The position numbers and the translations under genes are program-made. Source: Streptomyces sp. CBMA156 (GTDB lineage Bacteria; Actinomycetota; Actinomycetes; Streptomycetales; Streptomycetaceae). Taken from it: a stretch of 43,514 nucleotides of DNA. The notes under the pieces were generated by a model that did not search any database, was not told the origin of the DNA, and saw nothing but the letters and a program-made list of their open reading frames with translations. Shown here piece after piece: positions 7,655 through 14,477 of the stretch. Each line of letters starts with the position of its first letter. Position 1 is the first letter of the stretch. The stretch is from positions 1 to 43,514 of the forward strand of contig NZ_MSJQ01000447.1 of NCBI RefSeq assembly GCF_014596515.1. The letters run 5' to 3'.

Positions 7655-8631
7655 GGATAGCCACCGGCGCGTACGCCGGAGCCGGTACCGGCTCCGACGG
7701 TGATCCCGGTCTGATCGGCTTCGAGGAGCGCCTCGGCAGCATCCCCGCGGTCGCGGGCTGCGGCTGCCCGAACTGCGCCGCCAGGCCACGCACCGCCCGC
7801 TCCGCGACGGCGGCCGGCGGCAGCCGAATACACCGGGCCGTGCGGAGCACCTGCCTGGCCACCACCGTGCTGGCGGGTGCCGGCGTCGTCGGCCTGACGG
7901 CCGGTGCCGGATCCGCCCAGGCCGCGGCCGGGAAGCAGGGGTGGGACGGCTCCAAGTACTGGTTCAAGAACGGCTCCGGCGAGTGGCGGTGGACCAGCCA
8001 CCAGGACGTCTACGCGAGCCGCACCGGGCAGTCCGGCGGCTCGGCCGGCTCCGGCGCCCAGCCCGTCTCCAACGGCTCGGCCTCCTCCTCCGGGATGCGC
8101 CAGGGGTGGGACGGCTCCAAGTACTGGTTCAAGAACGGCTCCGGCGAGTGGCGGTGGACCAGCCACTACGACGTCTACGCGAGCCGCACCGGGCAGTCCG
8201 GCGGCGGTTCGGCTCCGGCTCCCGCGCAGCCCGCGAACCGTCCCGCCACGAATCCGGCGCCGGCCTCCGGGAGCATGGAGTCGGCCATCGACTACGCGCT
8301 CGCCCAGCTGGGCAAGCCGTACGTCTGGGGAGGCAACGGCCCGTCCGGCTACGACTGCTCGGGGCTGGTCCAGCAGGCCTACCGGCGTGCGGGGATCAGC
8401 CTGCCGCGGGTGGCCGACGACCAGTACGCGGCGACCACGCCGATCAGCTCCGGGCAGCTGCGCCGCGGCGACCTGGTGTTCTGGTCCGACAGCGGCCGGG
8501 CCTCGGGGATCCACCACGTGGGGATCTACCTGGGCGGCGGCAAGTTCGTGGAGGCGCCGCGGCCGGGCACGACCGTCCGGGTCTCGACCCTCAGCCAGGG
8601 CTACTACCCGACCCACTTCGGGCGGCCGTAG
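7651..8631 (+). CDS. NlpC/P60 (C40) peptidoglycan endopeptidase with duplicated aromatic repeat
   Basis: 326 residues; the ATG overlaps the SPFH stop. Residues 1-65 precede a hydrophobic export segment (about 67-93, ending SAQAAA), an unusually long N-region containing CGCPNC. Two almost identical 35-residue units follow (about 96-130 and 151-185; GWDGSKYWFKNGSGEWRW each, only Q/Y differing). The NlpC/P60 domain is at about 208-326 with catalytic Cys236 in GYDCSGLV and His289 in HHVGIYLGGG. The family cleaves peptide stems of peptidoglycan. The repeat unit is rich in Trp/Tyr and probably binds the wall. Secreted, acting in the cell wall. Confidence 0.92.
   Translation: MRIATGAYAGAGTGSDGDPGLIGFEERLGSIPAVAGCGCPNCAARPRTARSATAAGGSRIHRAVRSTCLATTVLAGAGVVGLTAGAGSAQAAAGKQGWDGSKYWFKNGSGEWRWTSHQDVYASRTGQSGGSAGSGAQPVSNGSASSSGMRQGWDGSKYWFKNGSGEWRWTSHYDVYASRTGQSGGGSAPAPAQPANRPATNPAPASGSMESAIDYALAQLGKPYVWGGNGPSGYDCSGLVQQAYRRAGISLPRVADDQYAATTPISSGQLRRGDLVFWSDSGRASGIHHVGIYLGGGKFVEAPRPGTTVRVSTLSQGYYPTHFGRP
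7936..8205 (+). repeat. 105-bp direct repeat inside the NlpC/P60 gene
   Basis: 7936-8040 and 8101-8205 are 105 bp each and differ at only two positions, both in the codon changing CAG (Gln) to TAC (Tyr). A 60-bp Gly/Ser-coding spacer separates them. Near-identity at silent positions points to a recent duplication or gene conversion. Confidence 0.97.
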
Positions 8632-8646
8632 TCCGGCAGCCGTGAC

Positions 8647-8679
8647 GGGCCCCCGACAGCGCCGCGCTGCCGGGGGCCC
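8647..8679. terminator. Bidirectional terminator between NlpC/P60 and the WXG100-like gene
   Basis: GGGCCCCCG (8647-8655) and CGGGGGCCC (8671-8679) close a stem with further CAGC/GCTG pairing inside. It lies between two convergent genes (stops at 8631 and 8689). Confidence 0.85.
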
Positions 8680-8688
8680 GGACCGCGT

Positions 8689-9192
8689 TCAGGGCAGCTG
8701 CGGGGCTGAGCAGCCGTGGCGCTGGGCGGAGCGGGTGGCGAAGCCGCGCAGGGCGTCCTTCTCCAGGGCCGGGTCGGGCGCGCCGGTCCGGTCCCCGTCG
8801 AACACGGTGTCCACCGTGAAGAGGGCGGTGGTGCCACCGGGGCAGGCGGCGGCGGCCCAGGCCAGGCCGCCCTTGTCGCCGGCCGGGCCGTCCTCGTCGG
8901 CGATCTTCTTCAGCCGGGTCTGGGCGGCGGCGAACTGCTGGGCGGCGTCGGCGAGCAGTCCGCTGATGTCGGCGGATTCCTTGCCGGCGGCGTCGATCTG
9001 CTCGGCGGCCTTCTGGATCTGCGCGCGGGCCTGGGTGGCGGCCTCGCCCTCCCATCCGGCGGCCAGCTTGTCGGCGACGTCGTCGGTCAGCCGGTCCTTC
9101 AGGCCGGTGTAGCGGGACTGGAGGGTCTTCCACTCCTCGGCTGCCGCGTGCAGCGGCTCGGTCCTGGCGTTGCGGACGATCTCGTAGCTCAG
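8689..9192 (-). CDS. WXG100-like protein with C-terminal extension; apparent CTG start
   Basis: The frame reads YEIVRNARTEPLHAAAEEW, then GWEGEAATQARAQI with a W-x-G turn at about residues 47-49. Two long amphipathic helices (about 10-45 and 52-100) flank the turn, followed by a 65-residue tail with two Cys. About 167 residues. WXG100 proteins are substrates or chaperones of ESX/type VII secretion, and small size, W-x-G turn and a same-strand small neighbour all fit. No ATG, GTG or TTG exists in frame before the conserved helix; the best start is CTG at 9192, preceded by GAGGGGG about 12 bases away. Unusual start or damage at the 5' end are both possible. No secretion ATPase lies in the window. 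Confidence 0.72.
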   Translation of the reverse strand: MSYEIVRNARTEPLHAAAEEWKTLQSRYTGLKDRLTDDVADKLAAGWEGEAATQARAQIQKAAEQIDAAGKESADISGLLADAAQQFAAAQTRLKKIADEDGPAGDKGGLAWAAAACPGGTTALFTVDTVFDGDRTGAPDPALEKDALRGFATRSAQRHGCSAPQLP

Positions 9193-9208
9193 AACGGTGG
9201 TGGCCCCC

Positions 9209-9379
9209 TCAGTTCCCGCCGGACAGGCTCTGCTTGTTGGTGTTCTCGGCGGCCGTGTACCGGTCTGCGGTCTTCCGCAGGCGCTGGGCGAGGTCGTAGA
9301 GGAGGTTGCCGAGGGTGGCCACCTGGTTGTCCCAGCGGATGGAGCGGTTGCGCAGCTCGGGGCGTCTTGATGCGTTCAC
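9209..9379 (-). CDS. Small helical protein, partner of the WXG100-like gene, possibly 5'-truncated
   Basis: 56 residues from GTG at 9379 (RRPELRNRSIRWDNQVA, then QRLRKTADRYTAAEN), mostly one long amphipathic helix like the second helix of ESX-type small proteins. It lies 16 bp upstream of the WXG100-like gene on the same strand, the usual pairing of such genes. There is no clear ribosome binding site. TATTCA lies 12 bases before the GTG, so a leaderless mRNA is possible. The frame runs upstream without another start, and the preceding DNA carries the 20-bp inverted repeat at 9451-9494, so the original N-terminus may have been lost. Confidence 0.5.
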   Translation of the reverse strand: MNASRRPELRNRSIRWDNQVATLGNLLYDLAQRLRKTADRYTAAENTNKQSLSGGN

Positions 9380-9450
9380 GGTAATTCGTGAATATGACTT
9401 TCCATCGGGTCTGATGGTTCCCAGGCACGTTGCCGCCGACGGAAGCGCGA

Positions 9451-9494
9451 CAGGCCGCGAACAGCGCCCCGGGTGGGGCGCTGTTCGCGGCCTG
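9451..9494. terminator. Perfect 20-bp inverted repeat, terminator of the aldo/keto reductase gene
   Basis: 9451-9470 and 9475-9494 are exact reverse complements separated by GGGT. It lies 29 bp past the stop of the reductase gene on the minus strand and just upstream of the small helical gene. It is very stable but lacks a long T-run. Confidence 0.85.
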
Positions 9495-9522
9495 CGAGGG
9501 CCCGGGATGGAGCCGGGCGGGC

Positions 9523-10476
9523 TCAGGCGGAGGCGGCGTCCAGCAGGGCGGTCTGCTCCGGGGTGAGCTCCAGGGCGGCGCCGGCCAGCAGCGGCGGGAG
9601 CTGCTCGACGGTGCGGGCGCTGGCGATCGGGGCGGCGACCGTCGGACGGGCGGTGAGCCAGGCCAGGGCGACGGCGGCGAGCTCCACCTCATGCTCGGCG
9701 GCCACGGCGTCCAGGGCCTCCAGCACCCTGGGGCCGCGCGGCTCGGCCAGGTAGCGGGCGGCGCCCTCGGCGCGGGCGCTGTCCACGCCCGCGCCGCCCG
9801 GACGGTACTTGCCGGTCAGGAAGCCGGAGGCCAGCGCGTAGTACGGGACGGTGGCCAGGCCGTGCTCGGCGACCACGTCGGCCAGCGGGCCCTCGAAGGT
9901 GTCGCGGGAGACCAGGTTGTAGTGCGGCTGGACGGCGACGTACTTCGCCAGGCCCTCGCGCTCGGCGAAGGCCAGCGACTCGGCGAGCCGCTCGGCGGAG
10001 ATGTTGGAGGCGGCGACCGCCCGGACCTTGCCCGCGCGGACCAGCTCGTCCAGCGCGGTGACGAACTCCTCGACCGGGGTGTCGTCGTCCCGGTGGGTGT
10101 AGTAGAGGTCGATCCGCTCGACGCCCAGGCGGCGCAGCGAGTCCTCGGCCGCGGCCTTGATGGTGGCCGCGCCCAGACCGCTCCGGTCGGCGTGCATGCC
10201 GACCTTGGTGGCGATCACGACGTCCTCGCGGTTGCCGCGGCTGCGCAGCCAGTTGCCGAGGACGGTCTCGGACTCGCCGCCGGTGTTGCCCGGGGCCCAG
10301 GAGGAGTAGACGTCGGCGGTGTCGACGAAGTTGCCGCCGGCCGCCGCGTAGGCGTCCAGGACGGCGAAGGACTGCTGTTCGTCCGCTGTCCAGCCGAAGA
10401 CGTTGCCGCCGAGGGAGAGCGGGAAGACGGACAGGTCGGAGGTGCCGAGGCTCACCCGGCTGTGGTTTCCGGTCAT
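9523..10476 (-). CDS. Aldo/keto reductase
   Basis: 317 residues, normal length for an NADPH-dependent (alpha/beta)8-barrel aldo/keto reductase. The catalytic tetrad is visible: Asp52 and Tyr57 (VDTADVYSSW), Lys91 (VVIATKVGMH) and His128 (DLYYTHRDDD). The C-terminal cofactor loop reads PIASARTVEQL. Start taken at the ATG giving MTGNHSRVSLG; upstream in-frame ATGs at 10494 and 10509 precede only poorly conserved residues, and none of the three has a good ribosome site. Soluble oxidoreductase of unknown substrate, single-gene unit. Confidence 0.93.
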   Translation of the reverse strand: MTGNHSRVSLGTSDLSVFPLSLGGNVFGWTADEQQSFAVLDAYAAAGGNFVDTADVYSSWAPGNTGGESETVLGNWLRSRGNREDVVIATKVGMHADRSGLGAATIKAAAEDSLRRLGVERIDLYYTHRDDDTPVEEFVTALDELVRAGKVRAVAASNISAERLAESLAFAEREGLAKYVAVQPHYNLVSRDTFEGPLADVVAEHGLATVPYYALASGFLTGKYRPGGAGVDSARAEGAARYLAEPRGPRVLEALDAVAAEHEVELAAVALAWLTARPTVAAPIASARTVEQLPPLLAGAALELTPEQTALLDAASA

Positions 10477-10630
10477 GATCGCAGTCAACCGCATTGTGCG
10501 GCCCGGCATTCCGGGAACGGCGCGGTCTTGACGATGCTGTCATACCGCTGTCGCACGTGGGAGTGGTGTGGCCCGCATGACGGGGGTCCGGGGTGTGCCT
10601 GAGGTGGGCCGATTCGTTAGAGTCCGTGCC

Positions 10631-10831
10631 ATGGCTGACAACGACTACGACCCCGCCGGCAGCACCCAGATGTTCCGGGCGTTCGTCGACGAGACTCCGG
10701 CCCCGCAGGCGCCGGGCAACGTTTCCACCTACGGCAGCAGCAAGAGCGGCAGTCGCACCGGCGTGATCGCGCTGGTCGCCGTCGTCGTGCTGGTGGTGCT
10801 CGGCACCGTCATCTGGCTGGCGGTCAAGTGA
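10631..10831 (+). CDS. Small single-pass membrane protein
   Basis: 66 residues: an acidic soluble N-terminus (MADNDYDPAGSTQMFRAF) and one C-terminal membrane helix (about 44-64), so a tail-anchored topology. TAGAGT (10619-10624) just before the ATG may be a -10, with a very short leader. The stop codon runs almost directly into the terminator stem. Function unknown; small proteins of this form are common in streptomycetes. Confidence 0.72.
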   Translation: MADNDYDPAGSTQMFRAFVDETPAPQAPGNVSTYGSSKSGSRTGVIALVAVVVLVVLGTVIWLAVK

Positions 10832-10834
10832 CCC

Positions 10835-10870
10835 TCGCGCGGGTGACCCTGGTCCGGGTCACCCGCGCGA
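10835..10870. terminator. Bidirectional terminator between the small membrane protein and the polysaccharide operon
   Basis: 15-bp perfect arms (10835-10849 with 10856-10870, loop TGGTCC) between convergent stops at 10831 and 10886. It ends the long minus-strand operon. Confidence 0.9.
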
Positions 10871-10885
10871 CGGGAGTGGGAGGCC

Positions 10886-11941
10886 TCAGCAGGGCTTGCG
10901 CCAGGCGTTCAGTTCGAGCTTCTTCTGCATCGAACTGAAGCCCAGCGACTTGGCCTTGGTGCAGAACTGGTCCGTGCCGAGCTTGTACTCGACGTGGAAG
11001 ACCGCCTTGCCCGCCTTGACGAAGGGTGCGACCCGGTCGCACTCGTCGAACTGCGCGCACTCCTCGTTGACCGCGAAGTCGAAGTCCGCGAGCAGTGCCG
11101 GGATCTGGTCGAGGTCGTTCTTCAGACCGATGGCCAGGCCGCGTTCGTGGGCGAGCTGTGCCAGCATCCGGTTGTACCTGAGCTGGTCATCGGGCGTCAG
11201 TGGGAAGCCGCTGTTCTGGTTGTAGGCCTCGATGGTGTCGGGCTCGACGGCGTCGAAGCCCTTGCTCCTGCACATGTCGAAGCGGGCTGCCATCAGCGGC
11301 TTCAGCTGGTCGAGCTTGCGGATGTCGAACCACTTCTCGCCCTTCCAGCCGGTGTCCGAGCCCTGGAGGGACTTGGCGAAGGCGGCGGAGTCGGGGCGGA
11401 AGTCCTCCCAGGAGCCGGCGTTGATGTAGCAGATCACCTTGCGGCCCTTGGCGTGCAGCGCGGCCACCACCGAGGCGTCGTTCTCGAAGCCGTCGATGTC
11501 GTAGACCGGGACGTCCACCGACTGGTCCACCGAACCGCCGAGCTGCCACTGCCAGGCCAGGCCGGGAGCGGGCTGCCAGCGGGTGCCGGCCGGCGGCGGT
11601 GCGGGGTTGCCGGGCGGGGTGCCGGTTCCCGGCGGCGTGGTGTGACCGGGGGTGCCGGGGGTGCCGGGGGCGGGTCCCGAGGTGCCGGGGGCGCTGGGTG
11701 TGCCCGGGGTGGTGGGCGGCGCGGGGGGCGGGGTCTCCGGGGCGGTGCTCGGGTCGGGCGTGCCGGGGGTACCGGTGCTGCCCGGGGTGGTCGGTGCGGT
11801 GGCCACCGGGGTGTTGCTCGGGGTGCCGTCGGCCGAGTCCTGGTCGTCCTCCGATCCCGAGCTGCTGCACGAACTGACCAGCAGGGCGGTGGCGGTGGCG
11901 AGCGACAGGGCGGCCGGAAGTAGCCGGTTGCGACGGTTCAC
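10886..11941 (-). CDS. GH114 (endo-alpha-1,4-polygalactosaminidase-like) lipoprotein
   Basis: 351 residues from a GTG giving MNRRNRLLPAAL. A lipoprotein signal with lipobox VSSC (Cys25) is followed by a Pro/Thr/Gly linker (about 30-118). The TIM-barrel domain of GH114 covers about 122-351, with QWQLGG, VPVYDIDGF, GRKVICYINAGSWEDFRPD, GFDAVEPDTIEAYN, LAIGLKND and FAVNEECAQF. GH114 includes fungal Ega3 and the hydrolase domain of PelA, which cut alpha-1,4-galactosamine-containing polymers. Asp/Glu candidates for catalysis are Asp148/Asp150 and Glu233 or Glu293. Last gene of the operon, 23 bp after the spherulin-4-like gene; expected on the outer face of the membrane to trim or release polymer. 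Confidence 0.88.
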   Translation of the reverse strand: MNRRNRLLPAALSLATATALLVSSCSSSGSEDDQDSADGTPSNTPVATAPTTPGSTGTPGTPDPSTAPETPPPAPPTTPGTPSAPGTSGPAPGTPGTPGHTTPPGTGTPPGNPAPPPAGTRWQPAPGLAWQWQLGGSVDQSVDVPVYDIDGFENDASVVAALHAKGRKVICYINAGSWEDFRPDSAAFAKSLQGSDTGWKGEKWFDIRKLDQLKPLMAARFDMCRSKGFDAVEPDTIEAYNQNSGFPLTPDDQLRYNRMLAQLAHERGLAIGLKNDLDQIPALLADFDFAVNEECAQFDECDRVAPFVKAGKAVFHVEYKLGTDQFCTKAKSLGFSSMQKKLELNAWRKPC

Positions 11942-11964
11942 GGTAGTCGGACTCCGGGATCGGG

Positions 11965-12660
11965 TCAGGTCAGTTCGGCGGCGTTCAGGCCGTACGGCAG
12001 GGTGCGCCAGGGGTTGTCCCCGGCTCCCGGTACGGCGCAGCCGACGCCGGCTCGCCGGGCGGCGATCAGGGCGGCGGCGTCCTGGGCGTGCTCGGTGGGG
12101 ACGTCGTAGATCAGGTGACAGAAGCGGGAGGCCGCGTGTCTGGCGGTCCACAGCGGCATCGTCATGGTGCGGTAGGCCTCCCAGTCGCCCTCGAAGGTGA
12201 CCAGCAGGTCGGCCAGGCCGACCTCGGCGTAGCCCGGGTCCGGGTGCTCGCCGTGGCCGAACACCACGGTGCCGCAGCCGGCCGCGCGGGCGGCCGTGGC
12301 CAGCCGCCGGTAGTGCGCCAGCGCGCCCGGGTGGGTCGTCACCTGGTCGAGGTAGACGCCGGTGATGCCGTGTCGCTGACGATACGTCAGGATGTCGCCC
12401 ACCACGGCCGCGTGCGGCCTTCGGCCGTAGTCGGTGTCGGTGTAGCCGACCAACGGCAGTCCCGCGGCGCGGAGTTCGTCGGCCGCCTCGGTGAAGACGT
12501 GGTCCGGGACGTCGCCGGGGCCGTCGGCGAGGTTGAGCACGACGGCGGCGATCCGGGCGGGGTCGGCGGCGGCGACCGCCTGCCAGGCCGCCGGGTCCAC
12601 CGCGGGGTGGACGTACAGCGGCACCAGCAGGCGGGCGTCGGGGGTGGTCCCGGCGATCAT
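11965..12660 (-). CDS. Spherulation-specific family 4 (Sph3/GH135-like) protein
   Basis: 231 residues. The start ATG overlaps the stop of the upstream epimerase gene (ATGA). The barrel pattern of spherulin-4 is visible: LLVPLYVHPAVDPAAW, AAVVLNLADGPG, GYTDTDYGRR, GITGVYLDQVTT, GTVVFGHGEHPD, LLVTFEGDW, CHLIYDVP. Fungal Sph3 of this family is a glycoside hydrolase needed for galactosaminogalactan synthesis; as I recall its catalytic acidic pair is Asp-Glu, here Asp-Gln (LDQ), with Glu in TFEGDW conserved. No signal peptide or membrane segment is visible, so the protein appears cytoplasmic unless exported by another route. Confidence 0.85.
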   Translation of the reverse strand: MIAGTTPDARLLVPLYVHPAVDPAAWQAVAAADPARIAAVVLNLADGPGDVPDHVFTEAADELRAAGLPLVGYTDTDYGRRPHAAVVGDILTYRQRHGITGVYLDQVTTHPGALAHYRRLATAARAAGCGTVVFGHGEHPDPGYAEVGLADLLVTFEGDWEAYRTMTMPLWTARHAASRFCHLIYDVPTEHAQDAAALIAARRAGVGCAVPGAGDNPWRTLPYGLNAAELT

Positions 12661-13574
12661 GCGACCACCGGGTCGGACGTGGTCCCCGCGGTGTCGAGCC
12701 ACAGGTCGCGCAGGGTGTCGGCGAGGTCCGTCTCCGGCTGCCAGCCGAGTTCCCGGGCGGCGGCCGACACGTCGGCCTGCTGCCAGGAGACCGCGGCCGA
12801 GCGTTCGGAGCCCGCCCCGCTCTCGTCGATCCGGCCGGTGAAGCCGGCCGCGGCGACCAGCCCGTCGGCGATCGCGCGGACCTGCCGGGCGTGCCCGGAG
12901 GCCAGGTTGAGCACCCGGGGGAGCGGACGGTCGGCGGTGACGGCGAGACCGACCGCCTTCGCCACGTCCCGGGCGTCGACGAAGTCGCGGTAGGCGGAGA
13001 GGTCGCCGACCGTGATCACGCCGTCGGCGCCCTCGGGCGCCACCCGGCGCAGCTCGGCGGTGAGCCGGCCGGGCAGCGAGCCCGCCGGGGCGCCGGGGCC
13101 GACCGGGTTGAACACCCGCAGCACCACGGCGTCCAGCGGCGAGCCGGCCACCGCGAGGGAGCCGGCCAGCTTGGTCGCGCCGTACACGCCGACCGGGCGG
13201 GCGTCGGCGTCCTCGGACAGCGACTCGTCCGGCGCGCAGACGCCGTACTCGCCGGCCGAACCGATGTGCACCAGACGGGTCTTCGGGGCGCCGAGGGAGA
13301 GCGCCTCGCAGAGCACCGCGGGGCCGCGGGCGTTCACCTCGGCGAGGGTGACCGCGCTGCCGGCCACCGCGCCGGCGAAGTTGACCACCACGTCGGGGGC
13401 CAGCGCGGACAGTTCCTCGCCGAGCGGGCCGGCCTGGGCGGTGGCCAGGTCCAGCCGGAGGTCGTGGGCGGGCCGTCGCCCCGCGGTCAGCACGGTGGCA
13501 CCGGGCAGTGACCGCAGGACGGCGGTGGCGTGACGGCCGAGGAAGCCGTCGCCGCCGAGGAGCAGAATTCTCAC
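12657..13574 (-). CDS. NAD-dependent epimerase/dehydratase (sugar-nucleotide SDR)
   Basis: 305 residues from a GTG that overlaps the stop of the nucleotidyltransferase gene (GTGA). The Rossmann motif is VRILLLGGDGFLGRH near the N-terminus; catalytic Ser/Tyr/Lys are in IGSAGEYG and PVGVYGATKLAG (Y-x-x-x-K). LRVFNPVGPG and YRDFVDARDVAKA are typical of extended SDRs acting on UDP/GDP/dTDP sugars. In this context a C4-epimerase making UDP-GalNAc or UDP-Gal (the Uge3 role) is attractive, but the substrate cannot be read from sequence. Overlaps on both sides tie it to the operon. Confidence 0.88.
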   Translation of the reverse strand: MRILLLGGDGFLGRHATAVLRSLPGATVLTAGRRPAHDLRLDLATAQAGPLGEELSALAPDVVVNFAGAVAGSAVTLAEVNARGPAVLCEALSLGAPKTRLVHIGSAGEYGVCAPDESLSEDADARPVGVYGATKLAGSLAVAGSPLDAVVLRVFNPVGPGAPAGSLPGRLTAELRRVAPEGADGVITVGDLSAYRDFVDARDVAKAVGLAVTADRPLPRVLNLASGHARQVRAIADGLVAAAGFTGRIDESGAGSERSAAVSWQQADVSAAARELGWQPETDLADTLRDLWLDTAGTTSDPVVA

Positions 13575-14401
13575 GCGGCCCGTCCGTCGCTCTCGGCGCC
13601 CACGGCGGTGGGCTCGGCGACCACGTCGTCCGGAGCGGTGCGGGCGGCCGGGATCGGCAGCTCCGCGACGCCCGGCGTGACACCGGTGGACTCGAAGGGC
13701 ATCAGGACCGGCCGGATGGTGGAGAACTCGGCGTTGGCCCGGTCGTAGTCGTCGGGGCGGCCGATGTCCAGCCAGTAGCCGCCGAACTCGTAGGCGGCGG
13801 GCGGGGTGCCGGCGGCCAGCAGGTCCAGCACCAGTTCGTCGAAGCCCAGTGGCAGGCCGGGGGTGTACCTGGCGAGCGCCGAGCGGGAGACGCCGTACAC
13901 GCCCATCGAGACGCGGTAGTCGATGCTGGGCTTCTCCTGGAAGCCGGTGATGACGCCCTCGTCGGCGGTCAGCACACCGAAGTCGATCTTGACCTGGCGG
14001 GCGTAGGTGGCGATGGTCAGCGGGGCGCCGGAGGCCTCGTGGTGCTTGAGCACCCCGGCGAAGTCCAGGTCGGTCAGGATGTCTCCGTTCATCACCAGGA
14101 AGTGCTCGGGCAGGCGCTCCTGCATGGTGAGCAGCGGGCCCATGGTGCCGAGCGGGCTGTCCTCGACGGCGTAGCCGACCCGCAGGCCCCACTGGGAGCC
14201 GTTGCCGACGTAGGCGCGGATGATGTGGCCGAGGTGGCCGATGGCCAGAGTGACGCTCTGGAAGCCCGCGGCGGCGAGCTGGCGCATCACGATCTCCAGG
14301 ATCGCGTGCTGGTCGCCGATCGGAACGAGCGGCTTGGGAAGCGCGGTGGTGTACGGGCGGAGTCGGACGCCCTTGCCGCCGGCCAGGATCACTGCGTGCA
14401 T
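13571..14401 (-). CDS. Sugar-1-phosphate nucleotidyltransferase
   Basis: 276 residues. N-terminal nucleotide-binding signature LAGGKGVRLRPYTTALPKPLVPIGD, shown here in part as GGKGVRLRPYT and PKPLVPIG. Metal/base-binding VMNGDILTDLDF is at about 100-110, ITGFQEKPSI carries the family EKP lysine, and YWLDIGRPDDYDRAN is typical. The enzyme joins a sugar-1-phosphate to a nucleoside triphosphate, making an activated donor. A 45-residue tail after the core is variable. GGGGGAAACACC precedes the ATG. It supplies precursors to the operon's SDRs and glycosyltransferase. Confidence 0.92.
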   Translation of the reverse strand: MHAVILAGGKGVRLRPYTTALPKPLVPIGDQHAILEIVMRQLAAAGFQSVTLAIGHLGHIIRAYVGNGSQWGLRVGYAVEDSPLGTMGPLLTMQERLPEHFLVMNGDILTDLDFAGVLKHHEASGAPLTIATYARQVKIDFGVLTADEGVITGFQEKPSIDYRVSMGVYGVSRSALARYTPGLPLGFDELVLDLLAAGTPPAAYEFGGYWLDIGRPDDYDRANAEFSTIRPVLMPFESTGVTPGVAELPIPAARTAPDDVVAEPTAVGAESDGRAA

Positions 14402-14477
14402 GGTGTTTCCCCCACGGAAAGGATGTGCAGGACACGAACCTTGGTTACCAGGACGAGCATGATCGTTTCGGGGCGGG

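Noticed and set aside
4910..7789. 959-residue minus-strand open frame
   Set aside because: Spans three plus-strand genes with recognised domains; no homology-like motifs.
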